NCBI RefSeq assembly: GCF_022809715.1
Contig: NZ_CP094459.1
Span: 2,170,001-2,234,000, forward strand
From: Burkholderia pyrrocinia
GTDB lineage: Bacteria > Pseudomonadota > Gammaproteobacteria > Burkholderiales > Burkholderiaceae
Length of the DNA: 64,000 nucleotides
Direction: 5' to 3'
Part shown: in pieces, positions 18,427 to 26,146 of the stretch
Layout of the letters: every line of letters starts with the position of its first letter
How positions within the stretch are numbered: the stretch's first letter is position 1
Notes under the pieces: generated by a model
Told to the model about the DNA's origin: nothing
The model's input: the letters and a program-made list of their open reading frames with translations, nothing else
Databases searched by the model: none
Made by a program: the position numbers and the translations under genes

Positions 18427-19386
18427 TCAAACTTCGTCGAATGCGGCCTTCAGCGCCGCGACCGCATCGGCATGCGCAGCCCGCACCTCGGGCACGTAGC
18501 CGCCCATCTTGAAGAATTCGTGGATCATCCCCGGATAACAGACCAGCGTAACCGCGTTGCCGGCCGCGCGCAGCTTGTCCGCGTACGCGGCGCCCTCGTC
18601 GCTCAGCGGATCGTATTCGGCCGTCGCGATCCAGGCCGGCGCAACGCCCGCGAACGACGGCGCGTCGCGCGTGCCGTCGAGCGGCGCGAAGCGCCAGTCG
18701 TCGCGGTCGGCCGGATCGCGCACGTACTGCGTGAAGAACCACTGGATCGTGTCCTGCGACAGCAGATAGCCGTTCGCGAGCCGCGCGTGCGAGTCGGTGT
18801 CCTGGTAGCCCGTCACGCCCGGATAGATCAGCATTTGAAGCGCCAGGCGAATGCCCGCGTCGCGCGCGAGCACCGCGCAGACGGTTGCGAGCGTGCCGCC
18901 CGCGCTGTCGCCGCCGACCGCCAGCCGCGCGGCGTCGATGCCGAACGCGGCAGCCTCGCGATGCAGCCAGCGCAATGTGTCGTCGGCATCGTTCACCGCG
19001 GTCGGAAACCGGTGCTCGGGCGCGAGCCGGTAGCCGACCGACAGCACCGCGCATTGCGCGTCGTGCGCGAACATCCGGCACAGCGCATCGTGCGTGTCGA
19101 CGCTGCCGACCGTGAAGCCGCCGCCGTGGTAGTAGACGAGCGCGGGCAGCGGCTCCGCGAGGCTCGGCTCGACCGGTAGGTACAGCCGCGCGCCGATCGT
19201 GCGGCCGTCGCGCGTCGGCACGACGCATTCCTCGACCGAATGCATCGGCGCCGGCGCGACGTCGAGGATCGGCGCGCTCTTCTCGTACGCGGCGCGCGCC
19301 TGCTGCGCCGTCTGGTGGTGATAGGACGGACGTTTCGCGCGCTCGATCATGTCGAGCACCTGGGCGATCTTCGGATTCAGCGGCAT
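18427..19386 (-). CDS. Alpha/beta hydrolase, hormone-sensitive-lipase (family IV) esterase
   Basis: 319 residues. The oxyanion-hole motif HGGGF is in PALVYYHGGGFTVGS, the nucleophile elbow is GGDSAGG, and the acid and base are in ATAEYDPLSDEG and GMIHEFFKM. No signal peptide, so a cytoplasmic carboxylesterase is inferred; the substrate is unknown. I use the ATG at 19386 (MPLNPKIAQVLDMIE), typical of close relatives, rather than the longer TTG start at 19425. Confidence 0.88.
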   Translation of the reverse strand: MPLNPKIAQVLDMIERAKRPSYHHQTAQQARAAYEKSAPILDVAPAPMHSVEECVVPTRDGRTIGARLYLPVEPSLAEPLPALVYYHGGGFTVGSVDTHDALCRMFAHDAQCAVLSVGYRLAPEHRFPTAVNDADDTLRWLHREAAAFGIDAARLAVGGDSAGGTLATVCAVLARDAGIRLALQMLIYPGVTGYQDTDSHARLANGYLLSQDTIQWFFTQYVRDPADRDDWRFAPLDGTRDAPSFAGVAPAWIATAEYDPLSDEGAAYADKLRAAGNAVTLVCYPGMIHEFFKMGGYVPEVRAAHADAVAALKAAFDEV

Positions 19387-19534
19387 CGGTGAGGACGGCG
19401 CCTGCGCGGCGCCGTGAACGGACAAGCGTCACATGATGCCACGCCCGCGTCAGGCCGGCGCCATGCGCGCCGCGTGTCGAAATACCGGCCCTTCGGTGTC
19501 CTGTGAAGCGCGTCCTTCACGCAATCTCGCACCG

Positions 19535-19573
19535 CAAAACAAAACGGCCCTGCCTGTGAAGAGGCAGGGCCGT
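19535..19573 (-). terminator. Terminator of the dabb-thioesterase operon
   Basis: ACGGCCCTGCCT (19544-19555) pairs with AGGCAGGGCCGT (19562-19573) around a 6-base loop. On the minus strand it is followed by TTTTGTTTTGC, 13 bases after the thioesterase stop. Confidence 0.9.
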
Positions 19574-19585
19574 GCGTCCGGGCGC

Positions 19586-20065
19586 TTACGCGTCGCTCGG
19601 GCCGGGCTGCGCGTCCGGCGCCGTGCGCGAGCGTTGCCGCTTGATGTCGCGGCCCACCGCGAGCCGCCGCATGTACTTGAACGTACCGAGCGCCTTCGCG
19701 ACGAAGTTGCCGTCGCTGTCGCGCACTTCGCCTTCGCAGTAAGCCATCGTCGTCGAACGATGCATCACGCGCCCGTACGCGCGCAATTCGCCGCGCCCCG
19801 GCTGCATGAAGTTCACCTTCATCTCGACCGTGACGACGCCGACGCCGTCGTCGGTCAGGCTGCGCGCCGCCATCGCGAGCGCGATGTCCGCGAGCGTCAT
19901 CGTCACGCCGCCGTGCGCGATGCCCCACGTGTTCATGTGCCGCTCTTCGAGCGGCAGCACGATCTCGCTCGCGCCGTCCTTCGCGGACACGAGCTGCACG
20001 CCGAGCAGGTCGACGAACGGGCTTTCGATCGACGGGCCGTCCGTCGGGGATGCCGCGTCGCTCAT
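19586..20065 (-). CDS. PaaI-type hotdog-fold thioesterase
   Basis: 159 residues. The hotdog signature NTWGIAHGGVTMTLADIALA (residues about 45-64) holds the family HGG motif; VTVEMKVNFMQPGRGELRAY and AYCEGEVRDSDGNFVAKALG complete the fold. It would hydrolyse acyl-CoA or aryl-CoA thioesters; the substrate cannot be told. The start ATG at 20065 overlaps the stop of the Dabb gene by four bases (ATGA), so the two are translationally coupled. Confidence 0.87.
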   Translation of the reverse strand: MSDAASPTDGPSIESPFVDLLGVQLVSAKDGASEIVLPLEERHMNTWGIAHGGVTMTLADIALAMAARSLTDDGVGVVTVEMKVNFMQPGRGELRAYGRVMHRSTTMAYCEGEVRDSDGNFVAKALGTFKYMRRLAVGRDIKRQRSRTAPDAQPGPSDA

Positions 20066-20376
20066 CGTGCGCTGTCGACGACGTAGTCGACGCACTCGCG
20101 CGATTCGGCCACCGCGACGACGAATTTCTTCACTTCAAGGTGAACCGGGTGCACCTGGTAGGCGTCGAGCGCGGCCTTGTCCGCGAAATCGGACACGAGC
20201 ACGATGTCGGAGGTCGCGTCGAGGCCCGGCGTCGCCACGCCGACGTCGATCTGCAGGATACCCGGCACGAGATCGCGGCAGCCTTCGAGCTTTTCCTTCA
20301 GCTTCAGCGCGTTCTGCGCGCGCGTCGCGCCTTCCGCGGTTTCCTTCAACTTCCACATGACAATATGTCTGATCAC
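20062..20376 (-). CDS. Dabb (stress-responsive A/B barrel) domain protein
   Basis: 104 residues from a GTG at 20376. The Dabb pattern is clear: IRHIVMWKLK at the N-terminus, then LQIDVGVA, SDIVLVSDFADKAALDAYQ and HPVHLEVKKFVVAVAESRE. These small proteins form ferredoxin-like dimers; the function is mostly unknown. The start matters: the first ten codons coincide with the integration site of the neighbouring island, and a diverged copy of exactly this 5' end is found at 27361. The native promoter of this operon was therefore probably displaced by island DNA. Confidence 0.85.
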   Translation of the reverse strand: MIRHIVMWKLKETAEGATRAQNALKLKEKLEGCRDLVPGILQIDVGVATPGLDATSDIVLVSDFADKAALDAYQVHPVHLEVKKFVVAVAESRECVDYVVDSAR

Positions 20377-20403
20377 TTCGTTCGCTCCAGTTCGTGTTGG
20401 TTC
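20351..20403. repeat. Left copy of island-flanking direct repeat (att-like)
   Basis: Bases 20351-20380 match 27361-27390 at 26 of 30 positions, including the identical block GATCACTTCG, and similarity continues to about 20403. The repeat begins inside the first codons of the Dabb gene. Its position next to an integrase remnant suggests an attachment-site duplication, though the divergence shows it is old. Confidence 0.6.
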
Positions 20404-20495
20404 GGCGAATGGCCTTGAACCCATACCAATCGGGCACCCTCAGCCCTTTTACCGTTCGCTCCCGTTCGCCGAAAATCGCGCCCAGCCTGGGGGGG

Positions 20496-20553
20496 AAAAG
20501 CGGGTATCAAAGCGGGTATCATTTCAAACTTCCAATGACGATACCCGCTTTTT
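20496..20553 (+). repeat. Inverted repeat in front of the integrase remnant
   Basis: AAAGCGGGTATC occurs twice in tandem (20497-20508 and 20509-20520), and GATACCCGCTTT (20540-20551) is its reverse complement, followed by TT. Either left arm can form a 12-bp stem with a terminator-like T-run, a few bases before the integrase reading frame. An equivalent hairpin with a compensating base change exists at 27506-27564. Confidence 0.65.
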
Positions 20554-20557
20554 CACC

Positions 20558-21055
20558 GTCCCAGTTACCGACGTCAAGATCCGGCAAGCGAAGGCAGGCA
20601 ACAAGCCTACCAAACTTACCGACGGCAATGGACTGTATCTGTTGGTGAAGCCGTCCGGCTCCAAGCTCTGGCGATATAAGTACCGAATTGCTGGGAAGGA
20701 GAATCTCTTCGCGATCGGTGAATATCCAACGGTCAGCCTCCAAGCCGCTCGCGCGGCGCGTGACGATGTCCGCGAACTCGTCAAGAAGGGACTGCATCCG
20801 TCGCATGCGCGACAGGAAGTGCTGTCGGCGCGTATCAACGAAGGCAAAGCAACTTTTCAAGCCGTCAGCGACGAGTGGCTGGAGAAGAAGCGGAAGACGT
20901 GGACCGAACGACATTTTGGCGAGATTCTGCGCATGCTAGAAACCGATGCGTACCCGTTCATCGGGAACCGCCCCATGCGCTCCATTACCGCCCACGATGT
21001 CCTTGCTTTGACGCGCCGAGTCGAAGAGCGGGGCTCGCCTTCCGTAGCAATTTAG
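20558..21055 (+). pseudogene. Tyrosine integrase remnant (DUF4102 N-terminal part, P4-like)
   Basis: About 165 residues of a family that is normally about 400. Visible are the arm-binding DUF4102 domain (TDVKIRQAKAGNKPTKLTDG, YLLVKPSGSKLWRYKYRI, FAIGEYPTVSLQAARAARD) and the start of the core-binding domain (FQAVSDEWLEKKRKTWTERH). The frame stops after RRVEERGSPSVAI, so the whole catalytic domain with the R-H-R-Y residues is missing. At the position where relatives start (MxxTDVKIRQ) the codon is GTC, and no normal start is close upstream in frame. The gene cannot encode an active recombinase. Confidence 0.85.
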
Positions 21056-21138
21056 CTCCGTCAGTACGTATCGAACGTGTTCCAATACGCGGTGATCACA
21101 CTTCGGGCAGATACGGACGGCGCCCCCATTCCTCAGGA

Positions 21139-21390
21139 TCAAACGAGACTTGAGATCAGGTGGCAGTCGCACGTAGCACGGTGGCCGTGCCGCGCGATCG
21201 GGATGCCGCCATCCGTCATCGATGAGTCGCCCTCTTCAATGATGTTGGGCGACACGTCGGGATGCTGCGGACATGACACACGATCGCCCTTGCGGGCAAC
21301 ATAGCGGCCATCGAAGCGCATCGAAATTGACCCTGTTTCGACCTTGCCGCCGTGGTCGGTGTCGTCGCCTACCCGAATCAAATTGATCAT
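21139..21390 (-). CDS. PAAR-domain protein (T6SS spike tip)
   Basis: 83 residues. PAAR features: INLIRVGDDTDHGGKVETGS near the N-terminus, AVARKGD-type segment YVARKGDRVSCPQH, and the end GIPIARHGHRATCDCHLIS with the conserved His and Cys residues that coordinate zinc. PAAR proteins cap the VgrG spike and carry effectors. The ATG at 21390 has GGAG seven bases upstream and lies 12 bases after the reconstructed end of the immunity-like gene, so it is the third gene of a compact operon. It ends a few residues earlier than many relatives but looks intact. Confidence 0.85.
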   Translation of the reverse strand: MINLIRVGDDTDHGGKVETGSISMRFDGRYVARKGDRVSCPQHPDVSPNIIEEGDSSMTDGGIPIARHGHRATCDCHLISSLV

Positions 21391-21402
21391 CTTCGCTCCA
21401 GG

Positions 21403-22063
21403 CTATGGACATGCGTTAACTGTGCCGCATTCAATCCAGCGCTCTATAATCCTTCCGTCTTTCGCGGTATATCTGATCCTCCAAAACTTAAGGTCGTCAG
21501 AAATATTCAATAGTTCAACCGCGCCCCTTTATTATGTATGCCTTTGATTTATTTTTGCTGGCTGGCTCTGCGTATAAGTATGCTCGATTAGCAATCACTT
21601 GCCTATTCTTGGATGCCTTTCCATCCTTGGTTAGGAAAACATCGAATGGGCCGTAAAAAAAATCGCCATCTGGATTTTTTGTGACCTTCCAGTGCAATTC
21701 TCCGTTATTTAATGAAATCTCTGAGACCCCATTTTTTGCACCAAAGAACGAGAAGAAGTTGATCGTAGCATGCAATCCGTCAGGCGATATTGTGCCATCC
21801 AAATTGCTGGTCCCTTCTGGGTCACAATCAATTCTTCGTCCTTCTTCGGTGATAAAGCAATAGCTCCCTGCAACTTGATTGCCTGAGGATTTGTGTAATT
21901 TAATGACAAAAGTGGAATAGGGTTTCTTGCCTTCGTGTTGCGCAGAAACATACCGCCATTCGCCAAGAAGTGGGCTCACCTCAGTTTGAGGCACTTGCGC
22001 AATCGCCGCCTCGAATCCAATAAGAAGGCACAGGCCAATAAAAATGCGCATCAATCTATTCAT
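21403..22063 (-). pseudogene. Putative T6SS immunity gene (lipocalin-like plus SH3-like domain), frameshifted
   Basis: From the ATG at 22063 a frame of 182 residues runs to 21515: a signal peptide (MRIFIGLCLLIGFEAAIAQ), a beta-rich domain (LLGEWRYVSAQHEGKKPY ... FVIKLHKSSGNQVAGSYCF) and the start of an SH3-like domain (NRAYLYAEPASKNKSKAYII). It stops at KGRG. Shifting one base in the GGGGCGCGG run near 21518 opens a frame that continues the domain (VELLNISDDLKFWRIRY, IIERWIECGTVNACP) to a TAG at 21403-21405. I conclude that a gene of about 219 codons was broken by a one-base indel. It overlaps the effector stop by 4 bases and would be periplasmic, as expected for immunity against a muramidase. 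The immunity role is inferred from position. Confidence 0.75.
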
Positions 22064-22728
22064 AATTTTACCTGAAGGCAGTCGTTAACACGGTCAAGCC
22101 AGCCCTTCAAGAAAACGACTTGACTGGAATCATTGTCGACCAACATCTTGTAATATTTTCGGCGAATTTCCGCGATATCCTGGAGCAACTGGTCCTGATC
22201 TTGAACCGCGTTTATCGCTTTGATTGTGTTGGAGCCAAGGCCACCATCTTCGCCCACACCGGCTCCGTATTTTGAATTAAGCATTTTCTGAATTTGCTTC
22301 ACGGCGCCGCCAGATGTAATCGTCCAATCGTATGTCATAAGAGCAATGCGGTCGTCACGGAATTGGCAAAATCCTTTTGGCTCCCAGAATCTCTTTAAAT
22401 AAATTACCTCTGCTTGACTCTCGGCAAGCGCTTTTAGATTTTCGACGGCTGGCTCAACCCCAAGGTCTTCCTTGGCATATTTCTGCCACGTCGGCCAAGC
22501 TATCCCGCTATTTGCGAGTCCACCTTTATCGTTTTTGTTGTTCACAATTCCGCCCTCGTGATTCAGAATAATTTTAGATATCTTCTTGAAGCGAGCGGCG
22601 CAATCGCCACAACCCTCTTCGCTTTTTTGGGCGAAGTTTCCAATCAACCCGATCGGATGGAGATGCCACGGGTTCGGTTCCTTCGGGAACGCGTCCGACC
22701 GGAACGCCGGGACTGCGTATATGCTGTG
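22060..22728 (-). pseudogene. GH108-type muramidase, T6SS effector fragment lacking its 5' end
   Basis: The frame is open from 22728 to the stop at 22060 (222 residues) but has no ATG or GTG start; only a TTG at 22645-22647 could open the last 195. Before that TTG the frame reads YAVPAFRSDAFPKEP and then WHLHPIGLIGNF, a linker seen in larger T6SS cargo proteins, so the N-terminal region was lost. The rest is a glycosyl hydrolase 108 domain: catalytic Glu in ILNHEGGIVNNKNDKGG, then GIAWPTWQKYA, ALMTYDWTITSGG and a C-terminal peptidoglycan-binding-like part (GLGSNTIKAINAVQDQ). It would cleave the glycan chain of peptidoglycan. The immunity-like gene overlaps its stop (ATGA). Confidence 0.75.
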
Positions 22729-22763
22729 TTACAACTAAAAATTACAAATAATAAACAAAAATA

Positions 22764-23030
22764 TTAAATAATGCTTTCACAAAAAGACCGCATTCGATCA
22801 AAGAGGTGATTGCGGAATTTAGCTAGATAGCGCCAAAGATCATACCAAATTCCGCTCGGCACGATATAGGCACCGTGACGATTCTTGACGGTCTTCTTGA
22901 TGCTATCAACGAACATCTGGCATCGTGACCGCAATTGCGCGGGCTCACGTGGCCGCAGATTACACCTGTCCTCGCGCCTCCATTCAGTTGCGAACTCCTT
23001 GCAATGACGACGCGCATGTGAGCAACACAA
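22764..23030 (-). pseudogene. Unrecognised gene fragment
   Basis: An 88-codon minus-strand frame whose C-terminal half looks protein-like (KKTVKNRHGAYIVPSGIWYD, LWRYLAKFRNHLFDRMRSF). No start with a ribosome site and no recognisable family. It may be the tail of a gene cut during island rearrangement. Confidence 0.25.
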
Positions 23031-23189
23031 GGTGATTTTGAAAAGGCTCCATCGATAAACGATCTGTCCTTTCTAGACTCGGAAGTTCTCAAAGCGGTCT
23101 GGATTACGGATTCCAGCCGAATCACTGGATGGTATATCGCAGCGTCCTTTTTAATCCACCGCGCGTCTTTTCAGGAGAATCGTTCGTAG
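23022..23189 (+). pseudogene. Unrecognised gene fragment
   Basis: A 55-codon open stretch between stops, without a start codon, reading FEKAPSINDLSFLDSEVLKA, VWITDSSRITGWYIAASFLI and ending HRASFQENRS. The composition is protein-like and clearly different from the random frames around it. The family is unknown; probably the 3' end of a deleted gene. Confidence 0.3.
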
Positions 23190-23194
23190 ACTCG

Positions 23195-23425
23195 TCAGCC
23201 GGCACTCCCCCCGGACTCAACCTCTTGTACCAAGTCTTGCAAATATCCTGGTAGCGCTATCGCTTTTAGACGGTTGCAGAGTTCTTCACGGTCCCTACTC
23301 GCTAGTCGCATGCGTCCCGCCGCCATAGCCAGCAGGAATCCTGCTTCCGTTTTACGCTGATCCGTTCTCAAGCCGCCAACGGAGACCGCTCGGCCGTTAA
23401 GTCGCGAGTAACTGCAGGCACTCTT
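23195..23425 (-). pseudogene. Unrecognised gene fragment
   Basis: A 77-codon minus-strand frame open between stops, ending in QRKTEAGFLLAMAAGRMRLA and REELCNRLKAIALPGYLQDL before VQEVESGGSAG. It has a convincing amphipathic helical pattern but no clear start (an internal ATG gives 43 residues). The family is not recognised. It is convergent with the preceding plus-strand fragment, six bases apart. Confidence 0.3.
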
Positions 23426-23915
23426 TCAGCAACTCCCGCACTACAAGAGCAGGAGAACCACAATTGCGATTCAATGCTGACGATGCTGTTTCCCAGAACG
23501 ATCGAACTCTGCCGAGCGCGTTGAGAAGAAATCGATCTCGGTGCCGCAGAGTGGCGGGTTCCTCCGGAAAACATCAAGTTAGGTGATCGACCTCATCCTG
23601 GAGAATATGAAGTCCGACCCTCAGGAAATTTGCCGCCCCTCCACCGTCCCACTGCAGGCAACGATAATCCGGTCTGTGTAGCCGCCTTATTGACGCCTCC
23701 ATTGCGCTAGCGCAAACGCGATCGCTCCGCGCGCCTTACCTTAGTTCGAACGATGAATCCGCCCGCACATTTTTGCGCGGTGCGAATTTATGCGCATCGA
23801 GCGAAACCACATTCGCAGGGCGATCCGCGGTCGGCGTGAATTCACCCACCTGTGCCCGCAGACGCATCCGTGCATGTGGAAAGCGCTGAATTCCGATTGC
23901 TCTGAGGCGGCTGCC

Positions 23916-24281
23916 ATGAAGAAACTCGAAGTGTTCGATCCCGCGATGTGTTGCTCGACGGGCGTTTGCGGTGTGGATGTGGACCCCGTGCTGGCGCAAT
24001 TCGCTGCGGATCTGAAGTGGGTCGAGGCGCACGGCGTGACCGTGGCTCGTTACAACCTCGGTCAGGCGCCGCAAGCGTTCGCGGCCAACGCCGCGGTGGT
24101 CAAGGAAATGGAGGCCGGTATCGAGCGACTGCCGATCCTCGTGATCGATGGCGATATCGTGTCGACGGGGATGTATCCCTCCCGCCAGCAACTCGCGCAG
24201 AAACTCGGCTTTGCGCTGACGACGGCGGAAAAACCGCATATCAAGGTCGGCAGCTGTTCGCCAGGCTCCGGCTGCTGCTAG
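23916..24281 (+). CDS. arsD: Arsenic metallochaperone ArsD
   Basis: 121 residues. ArsD binds As(III)/Sb(III) and hands it to the ArsA ATPase, and weakly represses ars operons. The three metal-binding cysteines Cys12, Cys13 and Cys18 are in FDPAMCCSTGVCGVDVDP, and further cysteines end the protein (SCSPGSGCC). The ATG at 23916 has GAGG upstream and begins MKKLEVFDPAMCC like other ArsD proteins. arsA follows after 8 bases. The usual upstream arsR is missing, so either the promoter and regulation come from unrelated island DNA or expression is lost. Confidence 0.93.
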   Translation: MKKLEVFDPAMCCSTGVCGVDVDPVLAQFAADLKWVEAHGVTVARYNLGQAPQAFAANAAVVKEMEAGIERLPILVIDGDIVSTGMYPSRQQLAQKLGFALTTAEKPHIKVGSCSPGSGCC

Positions 24282-24289
24282 GGAGGCCC

Positions 24290-26071
24290 ATGTCCATGCC
24301 CTCGCTGCCCTTACTGCTCGGATTGCAAAGCCGATATCTATTCTTCACCGGGAAAGGCGGTGTCGGCAAGACATCGCTTTCCTGTGCCACCGGCCTCGCC
24401 ATGGCGGATGCCGGCAAGCGGGTTCTGATCGTCAGCACGGACCCCGCCTCCAATCTCGACGAAGTACTCGGCGTCGGCTTGGGTCAGTTGCCGACGGCGG
24501 TGCCCGGCGCGCCCGGCCTGTTCGCGTTGAACATCGACCCGGAAGCGGCTGCCCAAGCCTACCGGGAACGCATGGTCGCACCGTATCGCGGTGTCTTGCC
24601 TGCAGCTGCCATCCGCAACATGGAAGAGCAGTTTTCCGGCGCCTGCACCGTCGAAATAGCGGCCTTCGATGAATTCTCCAAGCTGCTCGGCGACCCGGCT
24701 GCGACGGCGGATTTCGGTCACGTGATTTTCGATACGGCACCGACCGGGCACACGCTGCGGCTCTTGACGTTGCCTTCGGCGTGGAACGCGTTCATCTCGT
24801 CGTCGACGGGAGGCGCCTCGTGCCTCGGTCCGTTAGCCGGCCTGGAAAAGCAGAAGGCGCTGTACACGGCGACCGTGGAACGCCTTTCGAGCGCAGCGGA
24901 AACAACCGTCGTTCTGGTGAGCCGACCCGAAGTCGCCGCGCTGCGCGAAGCAAACCGCACGCGGCACGAACTGGCTGAACTCGGGATTCGCAATCAGGTG
25001 CTGGCGATCAATGGCCTCTTTGCCTCGGACGGGCATGACGACGCAATTGCGACCGCGATGGCGCGGCGCGCGCAACAGGCGCTGGCCGACATGCCGCGCG
25101 AACTGACCGGCTTGCCGCAGATACGCATTCCTTTTCTGCCGCGCGGCACGGTCGGCCTGGACGCGCTGCGCGACATGGCGCACCCTGAGCGCGTGCGCAT
25201 GCCGACCGAGCGCCGGGTCCCCGAAACCGCCTTGCCACCGGGTCTCGGCCGCCTCGTCGACGAACTGTCGGCCGCGGGCCACGGTGTGATCATGACGATG
25301 GGGAAAGGCGGCGTAGGCAAGACCACGGTGGCAGCTGCAATCGCCGTCGCGCTCGCCGGGCGCGGACACGAGGTGATCCTCTCGACCACCGACCCCGCCT
25401 CGCATGTGGCCGCCACCGTCGATGGCGTCGTACCTGGCCTGAGCGTCACACGCATCGACCCGGCGCGGGAAGTGCAGCAGTACACCGAAGAAGTGCTGAC
25501 CAAAGCGTCATCACACCTCGATGCGAGCGGCCGGGCGATGCTCGAAGAAGATTTGCGCTCGCCCTGCACCGAAGAAATTGCCGTCTTCAGGGCCTTCGCC
25601 CGCACGGTCGATCAAGGCAAGTCCGGCTTTGTGGTGCTGGACACGGCGCCGACCGGGCACACCATTCTGCTGCTTGATGCAGCGGAGGCCTATCACCGTG
25701 AAGTGATGCGCACACAGGGCGACATGCCGGAGTCGGTCCGTCAACTGCTGCCGCGCCTGCGCGATCCGGATTACAGCCGGATCCTCATCGTCACGTTGCC
25801 GGAAGCGACTCCGGTTCACGAAGCGGAACGCCTGTGCGCCGACCTGGCGCGCGCCGGAATCACGCCGTATGCATGGGTCATCAACCAGTCGCTGCTGGCG
25901 AGCGGCACGACCGATCCCATGCTGTGTCAGCGAAGCGCTTATGAGGTACCGTTCATCCGCCGTGTGGCGGACGAGCTGGCGCAGCGGACCGCACTGATCC
26001 CGTGGCTCGCCGAGGCACCGGTCGGGGCGGCCGGCCTCGAGCACGTGATCACGTCACGGGCGGCCACCTAG
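24290..26071 (+). CDS. arsA: Arsenical pump-driving ATPase ArsA
   Basis: 593 residues, full length (family about 583-590). It couples ATP hydrolysis to As(III) export through a membrane partner (ArsB or Acr3). Two homologous halves each contain a P-loop: GKGGVGKTSLS at 21-31 and GKGGVGKTTVA near 338, plus two DTAPTGHT signature motifs. The three metal-site cysteines are present (SGAC about 118, GASC about 177, SPC about 426). The ATG at 24290 has GGGAGG directly upstream. No arsB or acr3 exists in this window, so the pump subunit would have to come from elsewhere in the genome. Confidence 0.95.
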   Translation: MSMPSLPLLLGLQSRYLFFTGKGGVGKTSLSCATGLAMADAGKRVLIVSTDPASNLDEVLGVGLGQLPTAVPGAPGLFALNIDPEAAAQAYRERMVAPYRGVLPAAAIRNMEEQFSGACTVEIAAFDEFSKLLGDPAATADFGHVIFDTAPTGHTLRLLTLPSAWNAFISSSTGGASCLGPLAGLEKQKALYTATVERLSSAAETTVVLVSRPEVAALREANRTRHELAELGIRNQVLAINGLFASDGHDDAIATAMARRAQQALADMPRELTGLPQIRIPFLPRGTVGLDALRDMAHPERVRMPTERRVPETALPPGLGRLVDELSAAGHGVIMTMGKGGVGKTTVAAAIAVALAGRGHEVILSTTDPASHVAATVDGVVPGLSVTRIDPAREVQQYTEEVLTKASSHLDASGRAMLEEDLRSPCTEEIAVFRAFARTVDQGKSGFVVLDTAPTGHTILLLDAAEAYHREVMRTQGDMPESVRQLLPRLRDPDYSRILIVTLPEATPVHEAERLCADLARAGITPYAWVINQSLLASGTTDPMLCQRSAYEVPFIRRVADELAQRTALIPWLAEAPVGAAGLEHVITSRAAT

Positions 26072-26146
26072 TGCGCCGATCAGCGCCTCCAGGCCCAATG
26101 GGCCGTGTCACCGCCAGAATTCGAACAGGAGATGGGACGACAGCGC

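Larger units (their letters stand above)
22729..23915. other. Gene-poor zone of fragments between the T6SS module and ars genes
   Basis: About 1.2 kb without an intact gene. An AT-rich block (22735-22790) abuts the truncated effector. Three open stretches that look like remnants of real proteins are listed separately. From 23430 to 23915 I see only short frames and nothing recognisable; in particular no arsR, arsB or arsC remnant could be identified upstream of arsD. Confidence 0.55.

Noticed and set aside
20936..21172. Minus-strand 78-codon frame with a CPKC pair (AVRICPKCDHRVLEH)
   Set aside because: It overlaps the PAAR gene end and the integrase remnant. Only one CxxC pair, no ribosome site, and the second half is antisense to the integrase. 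It could hide the tail of a lost gene, but it is not supportable as a gene.
21515..22063. Immunity-like protein as a complete 182-residue gene
   Set aside because: It stops inside an SH3-like domain that resumes in the next frame, so a frameshift is the better reading.
22060..22647. Muramidase as an intact gene starting at TTG 22645-22647
   Set aside because: The frame upstream of that codon is clearly protein-like and there is no ribosome site, so I list the longer truncated frame as a pseudogene.
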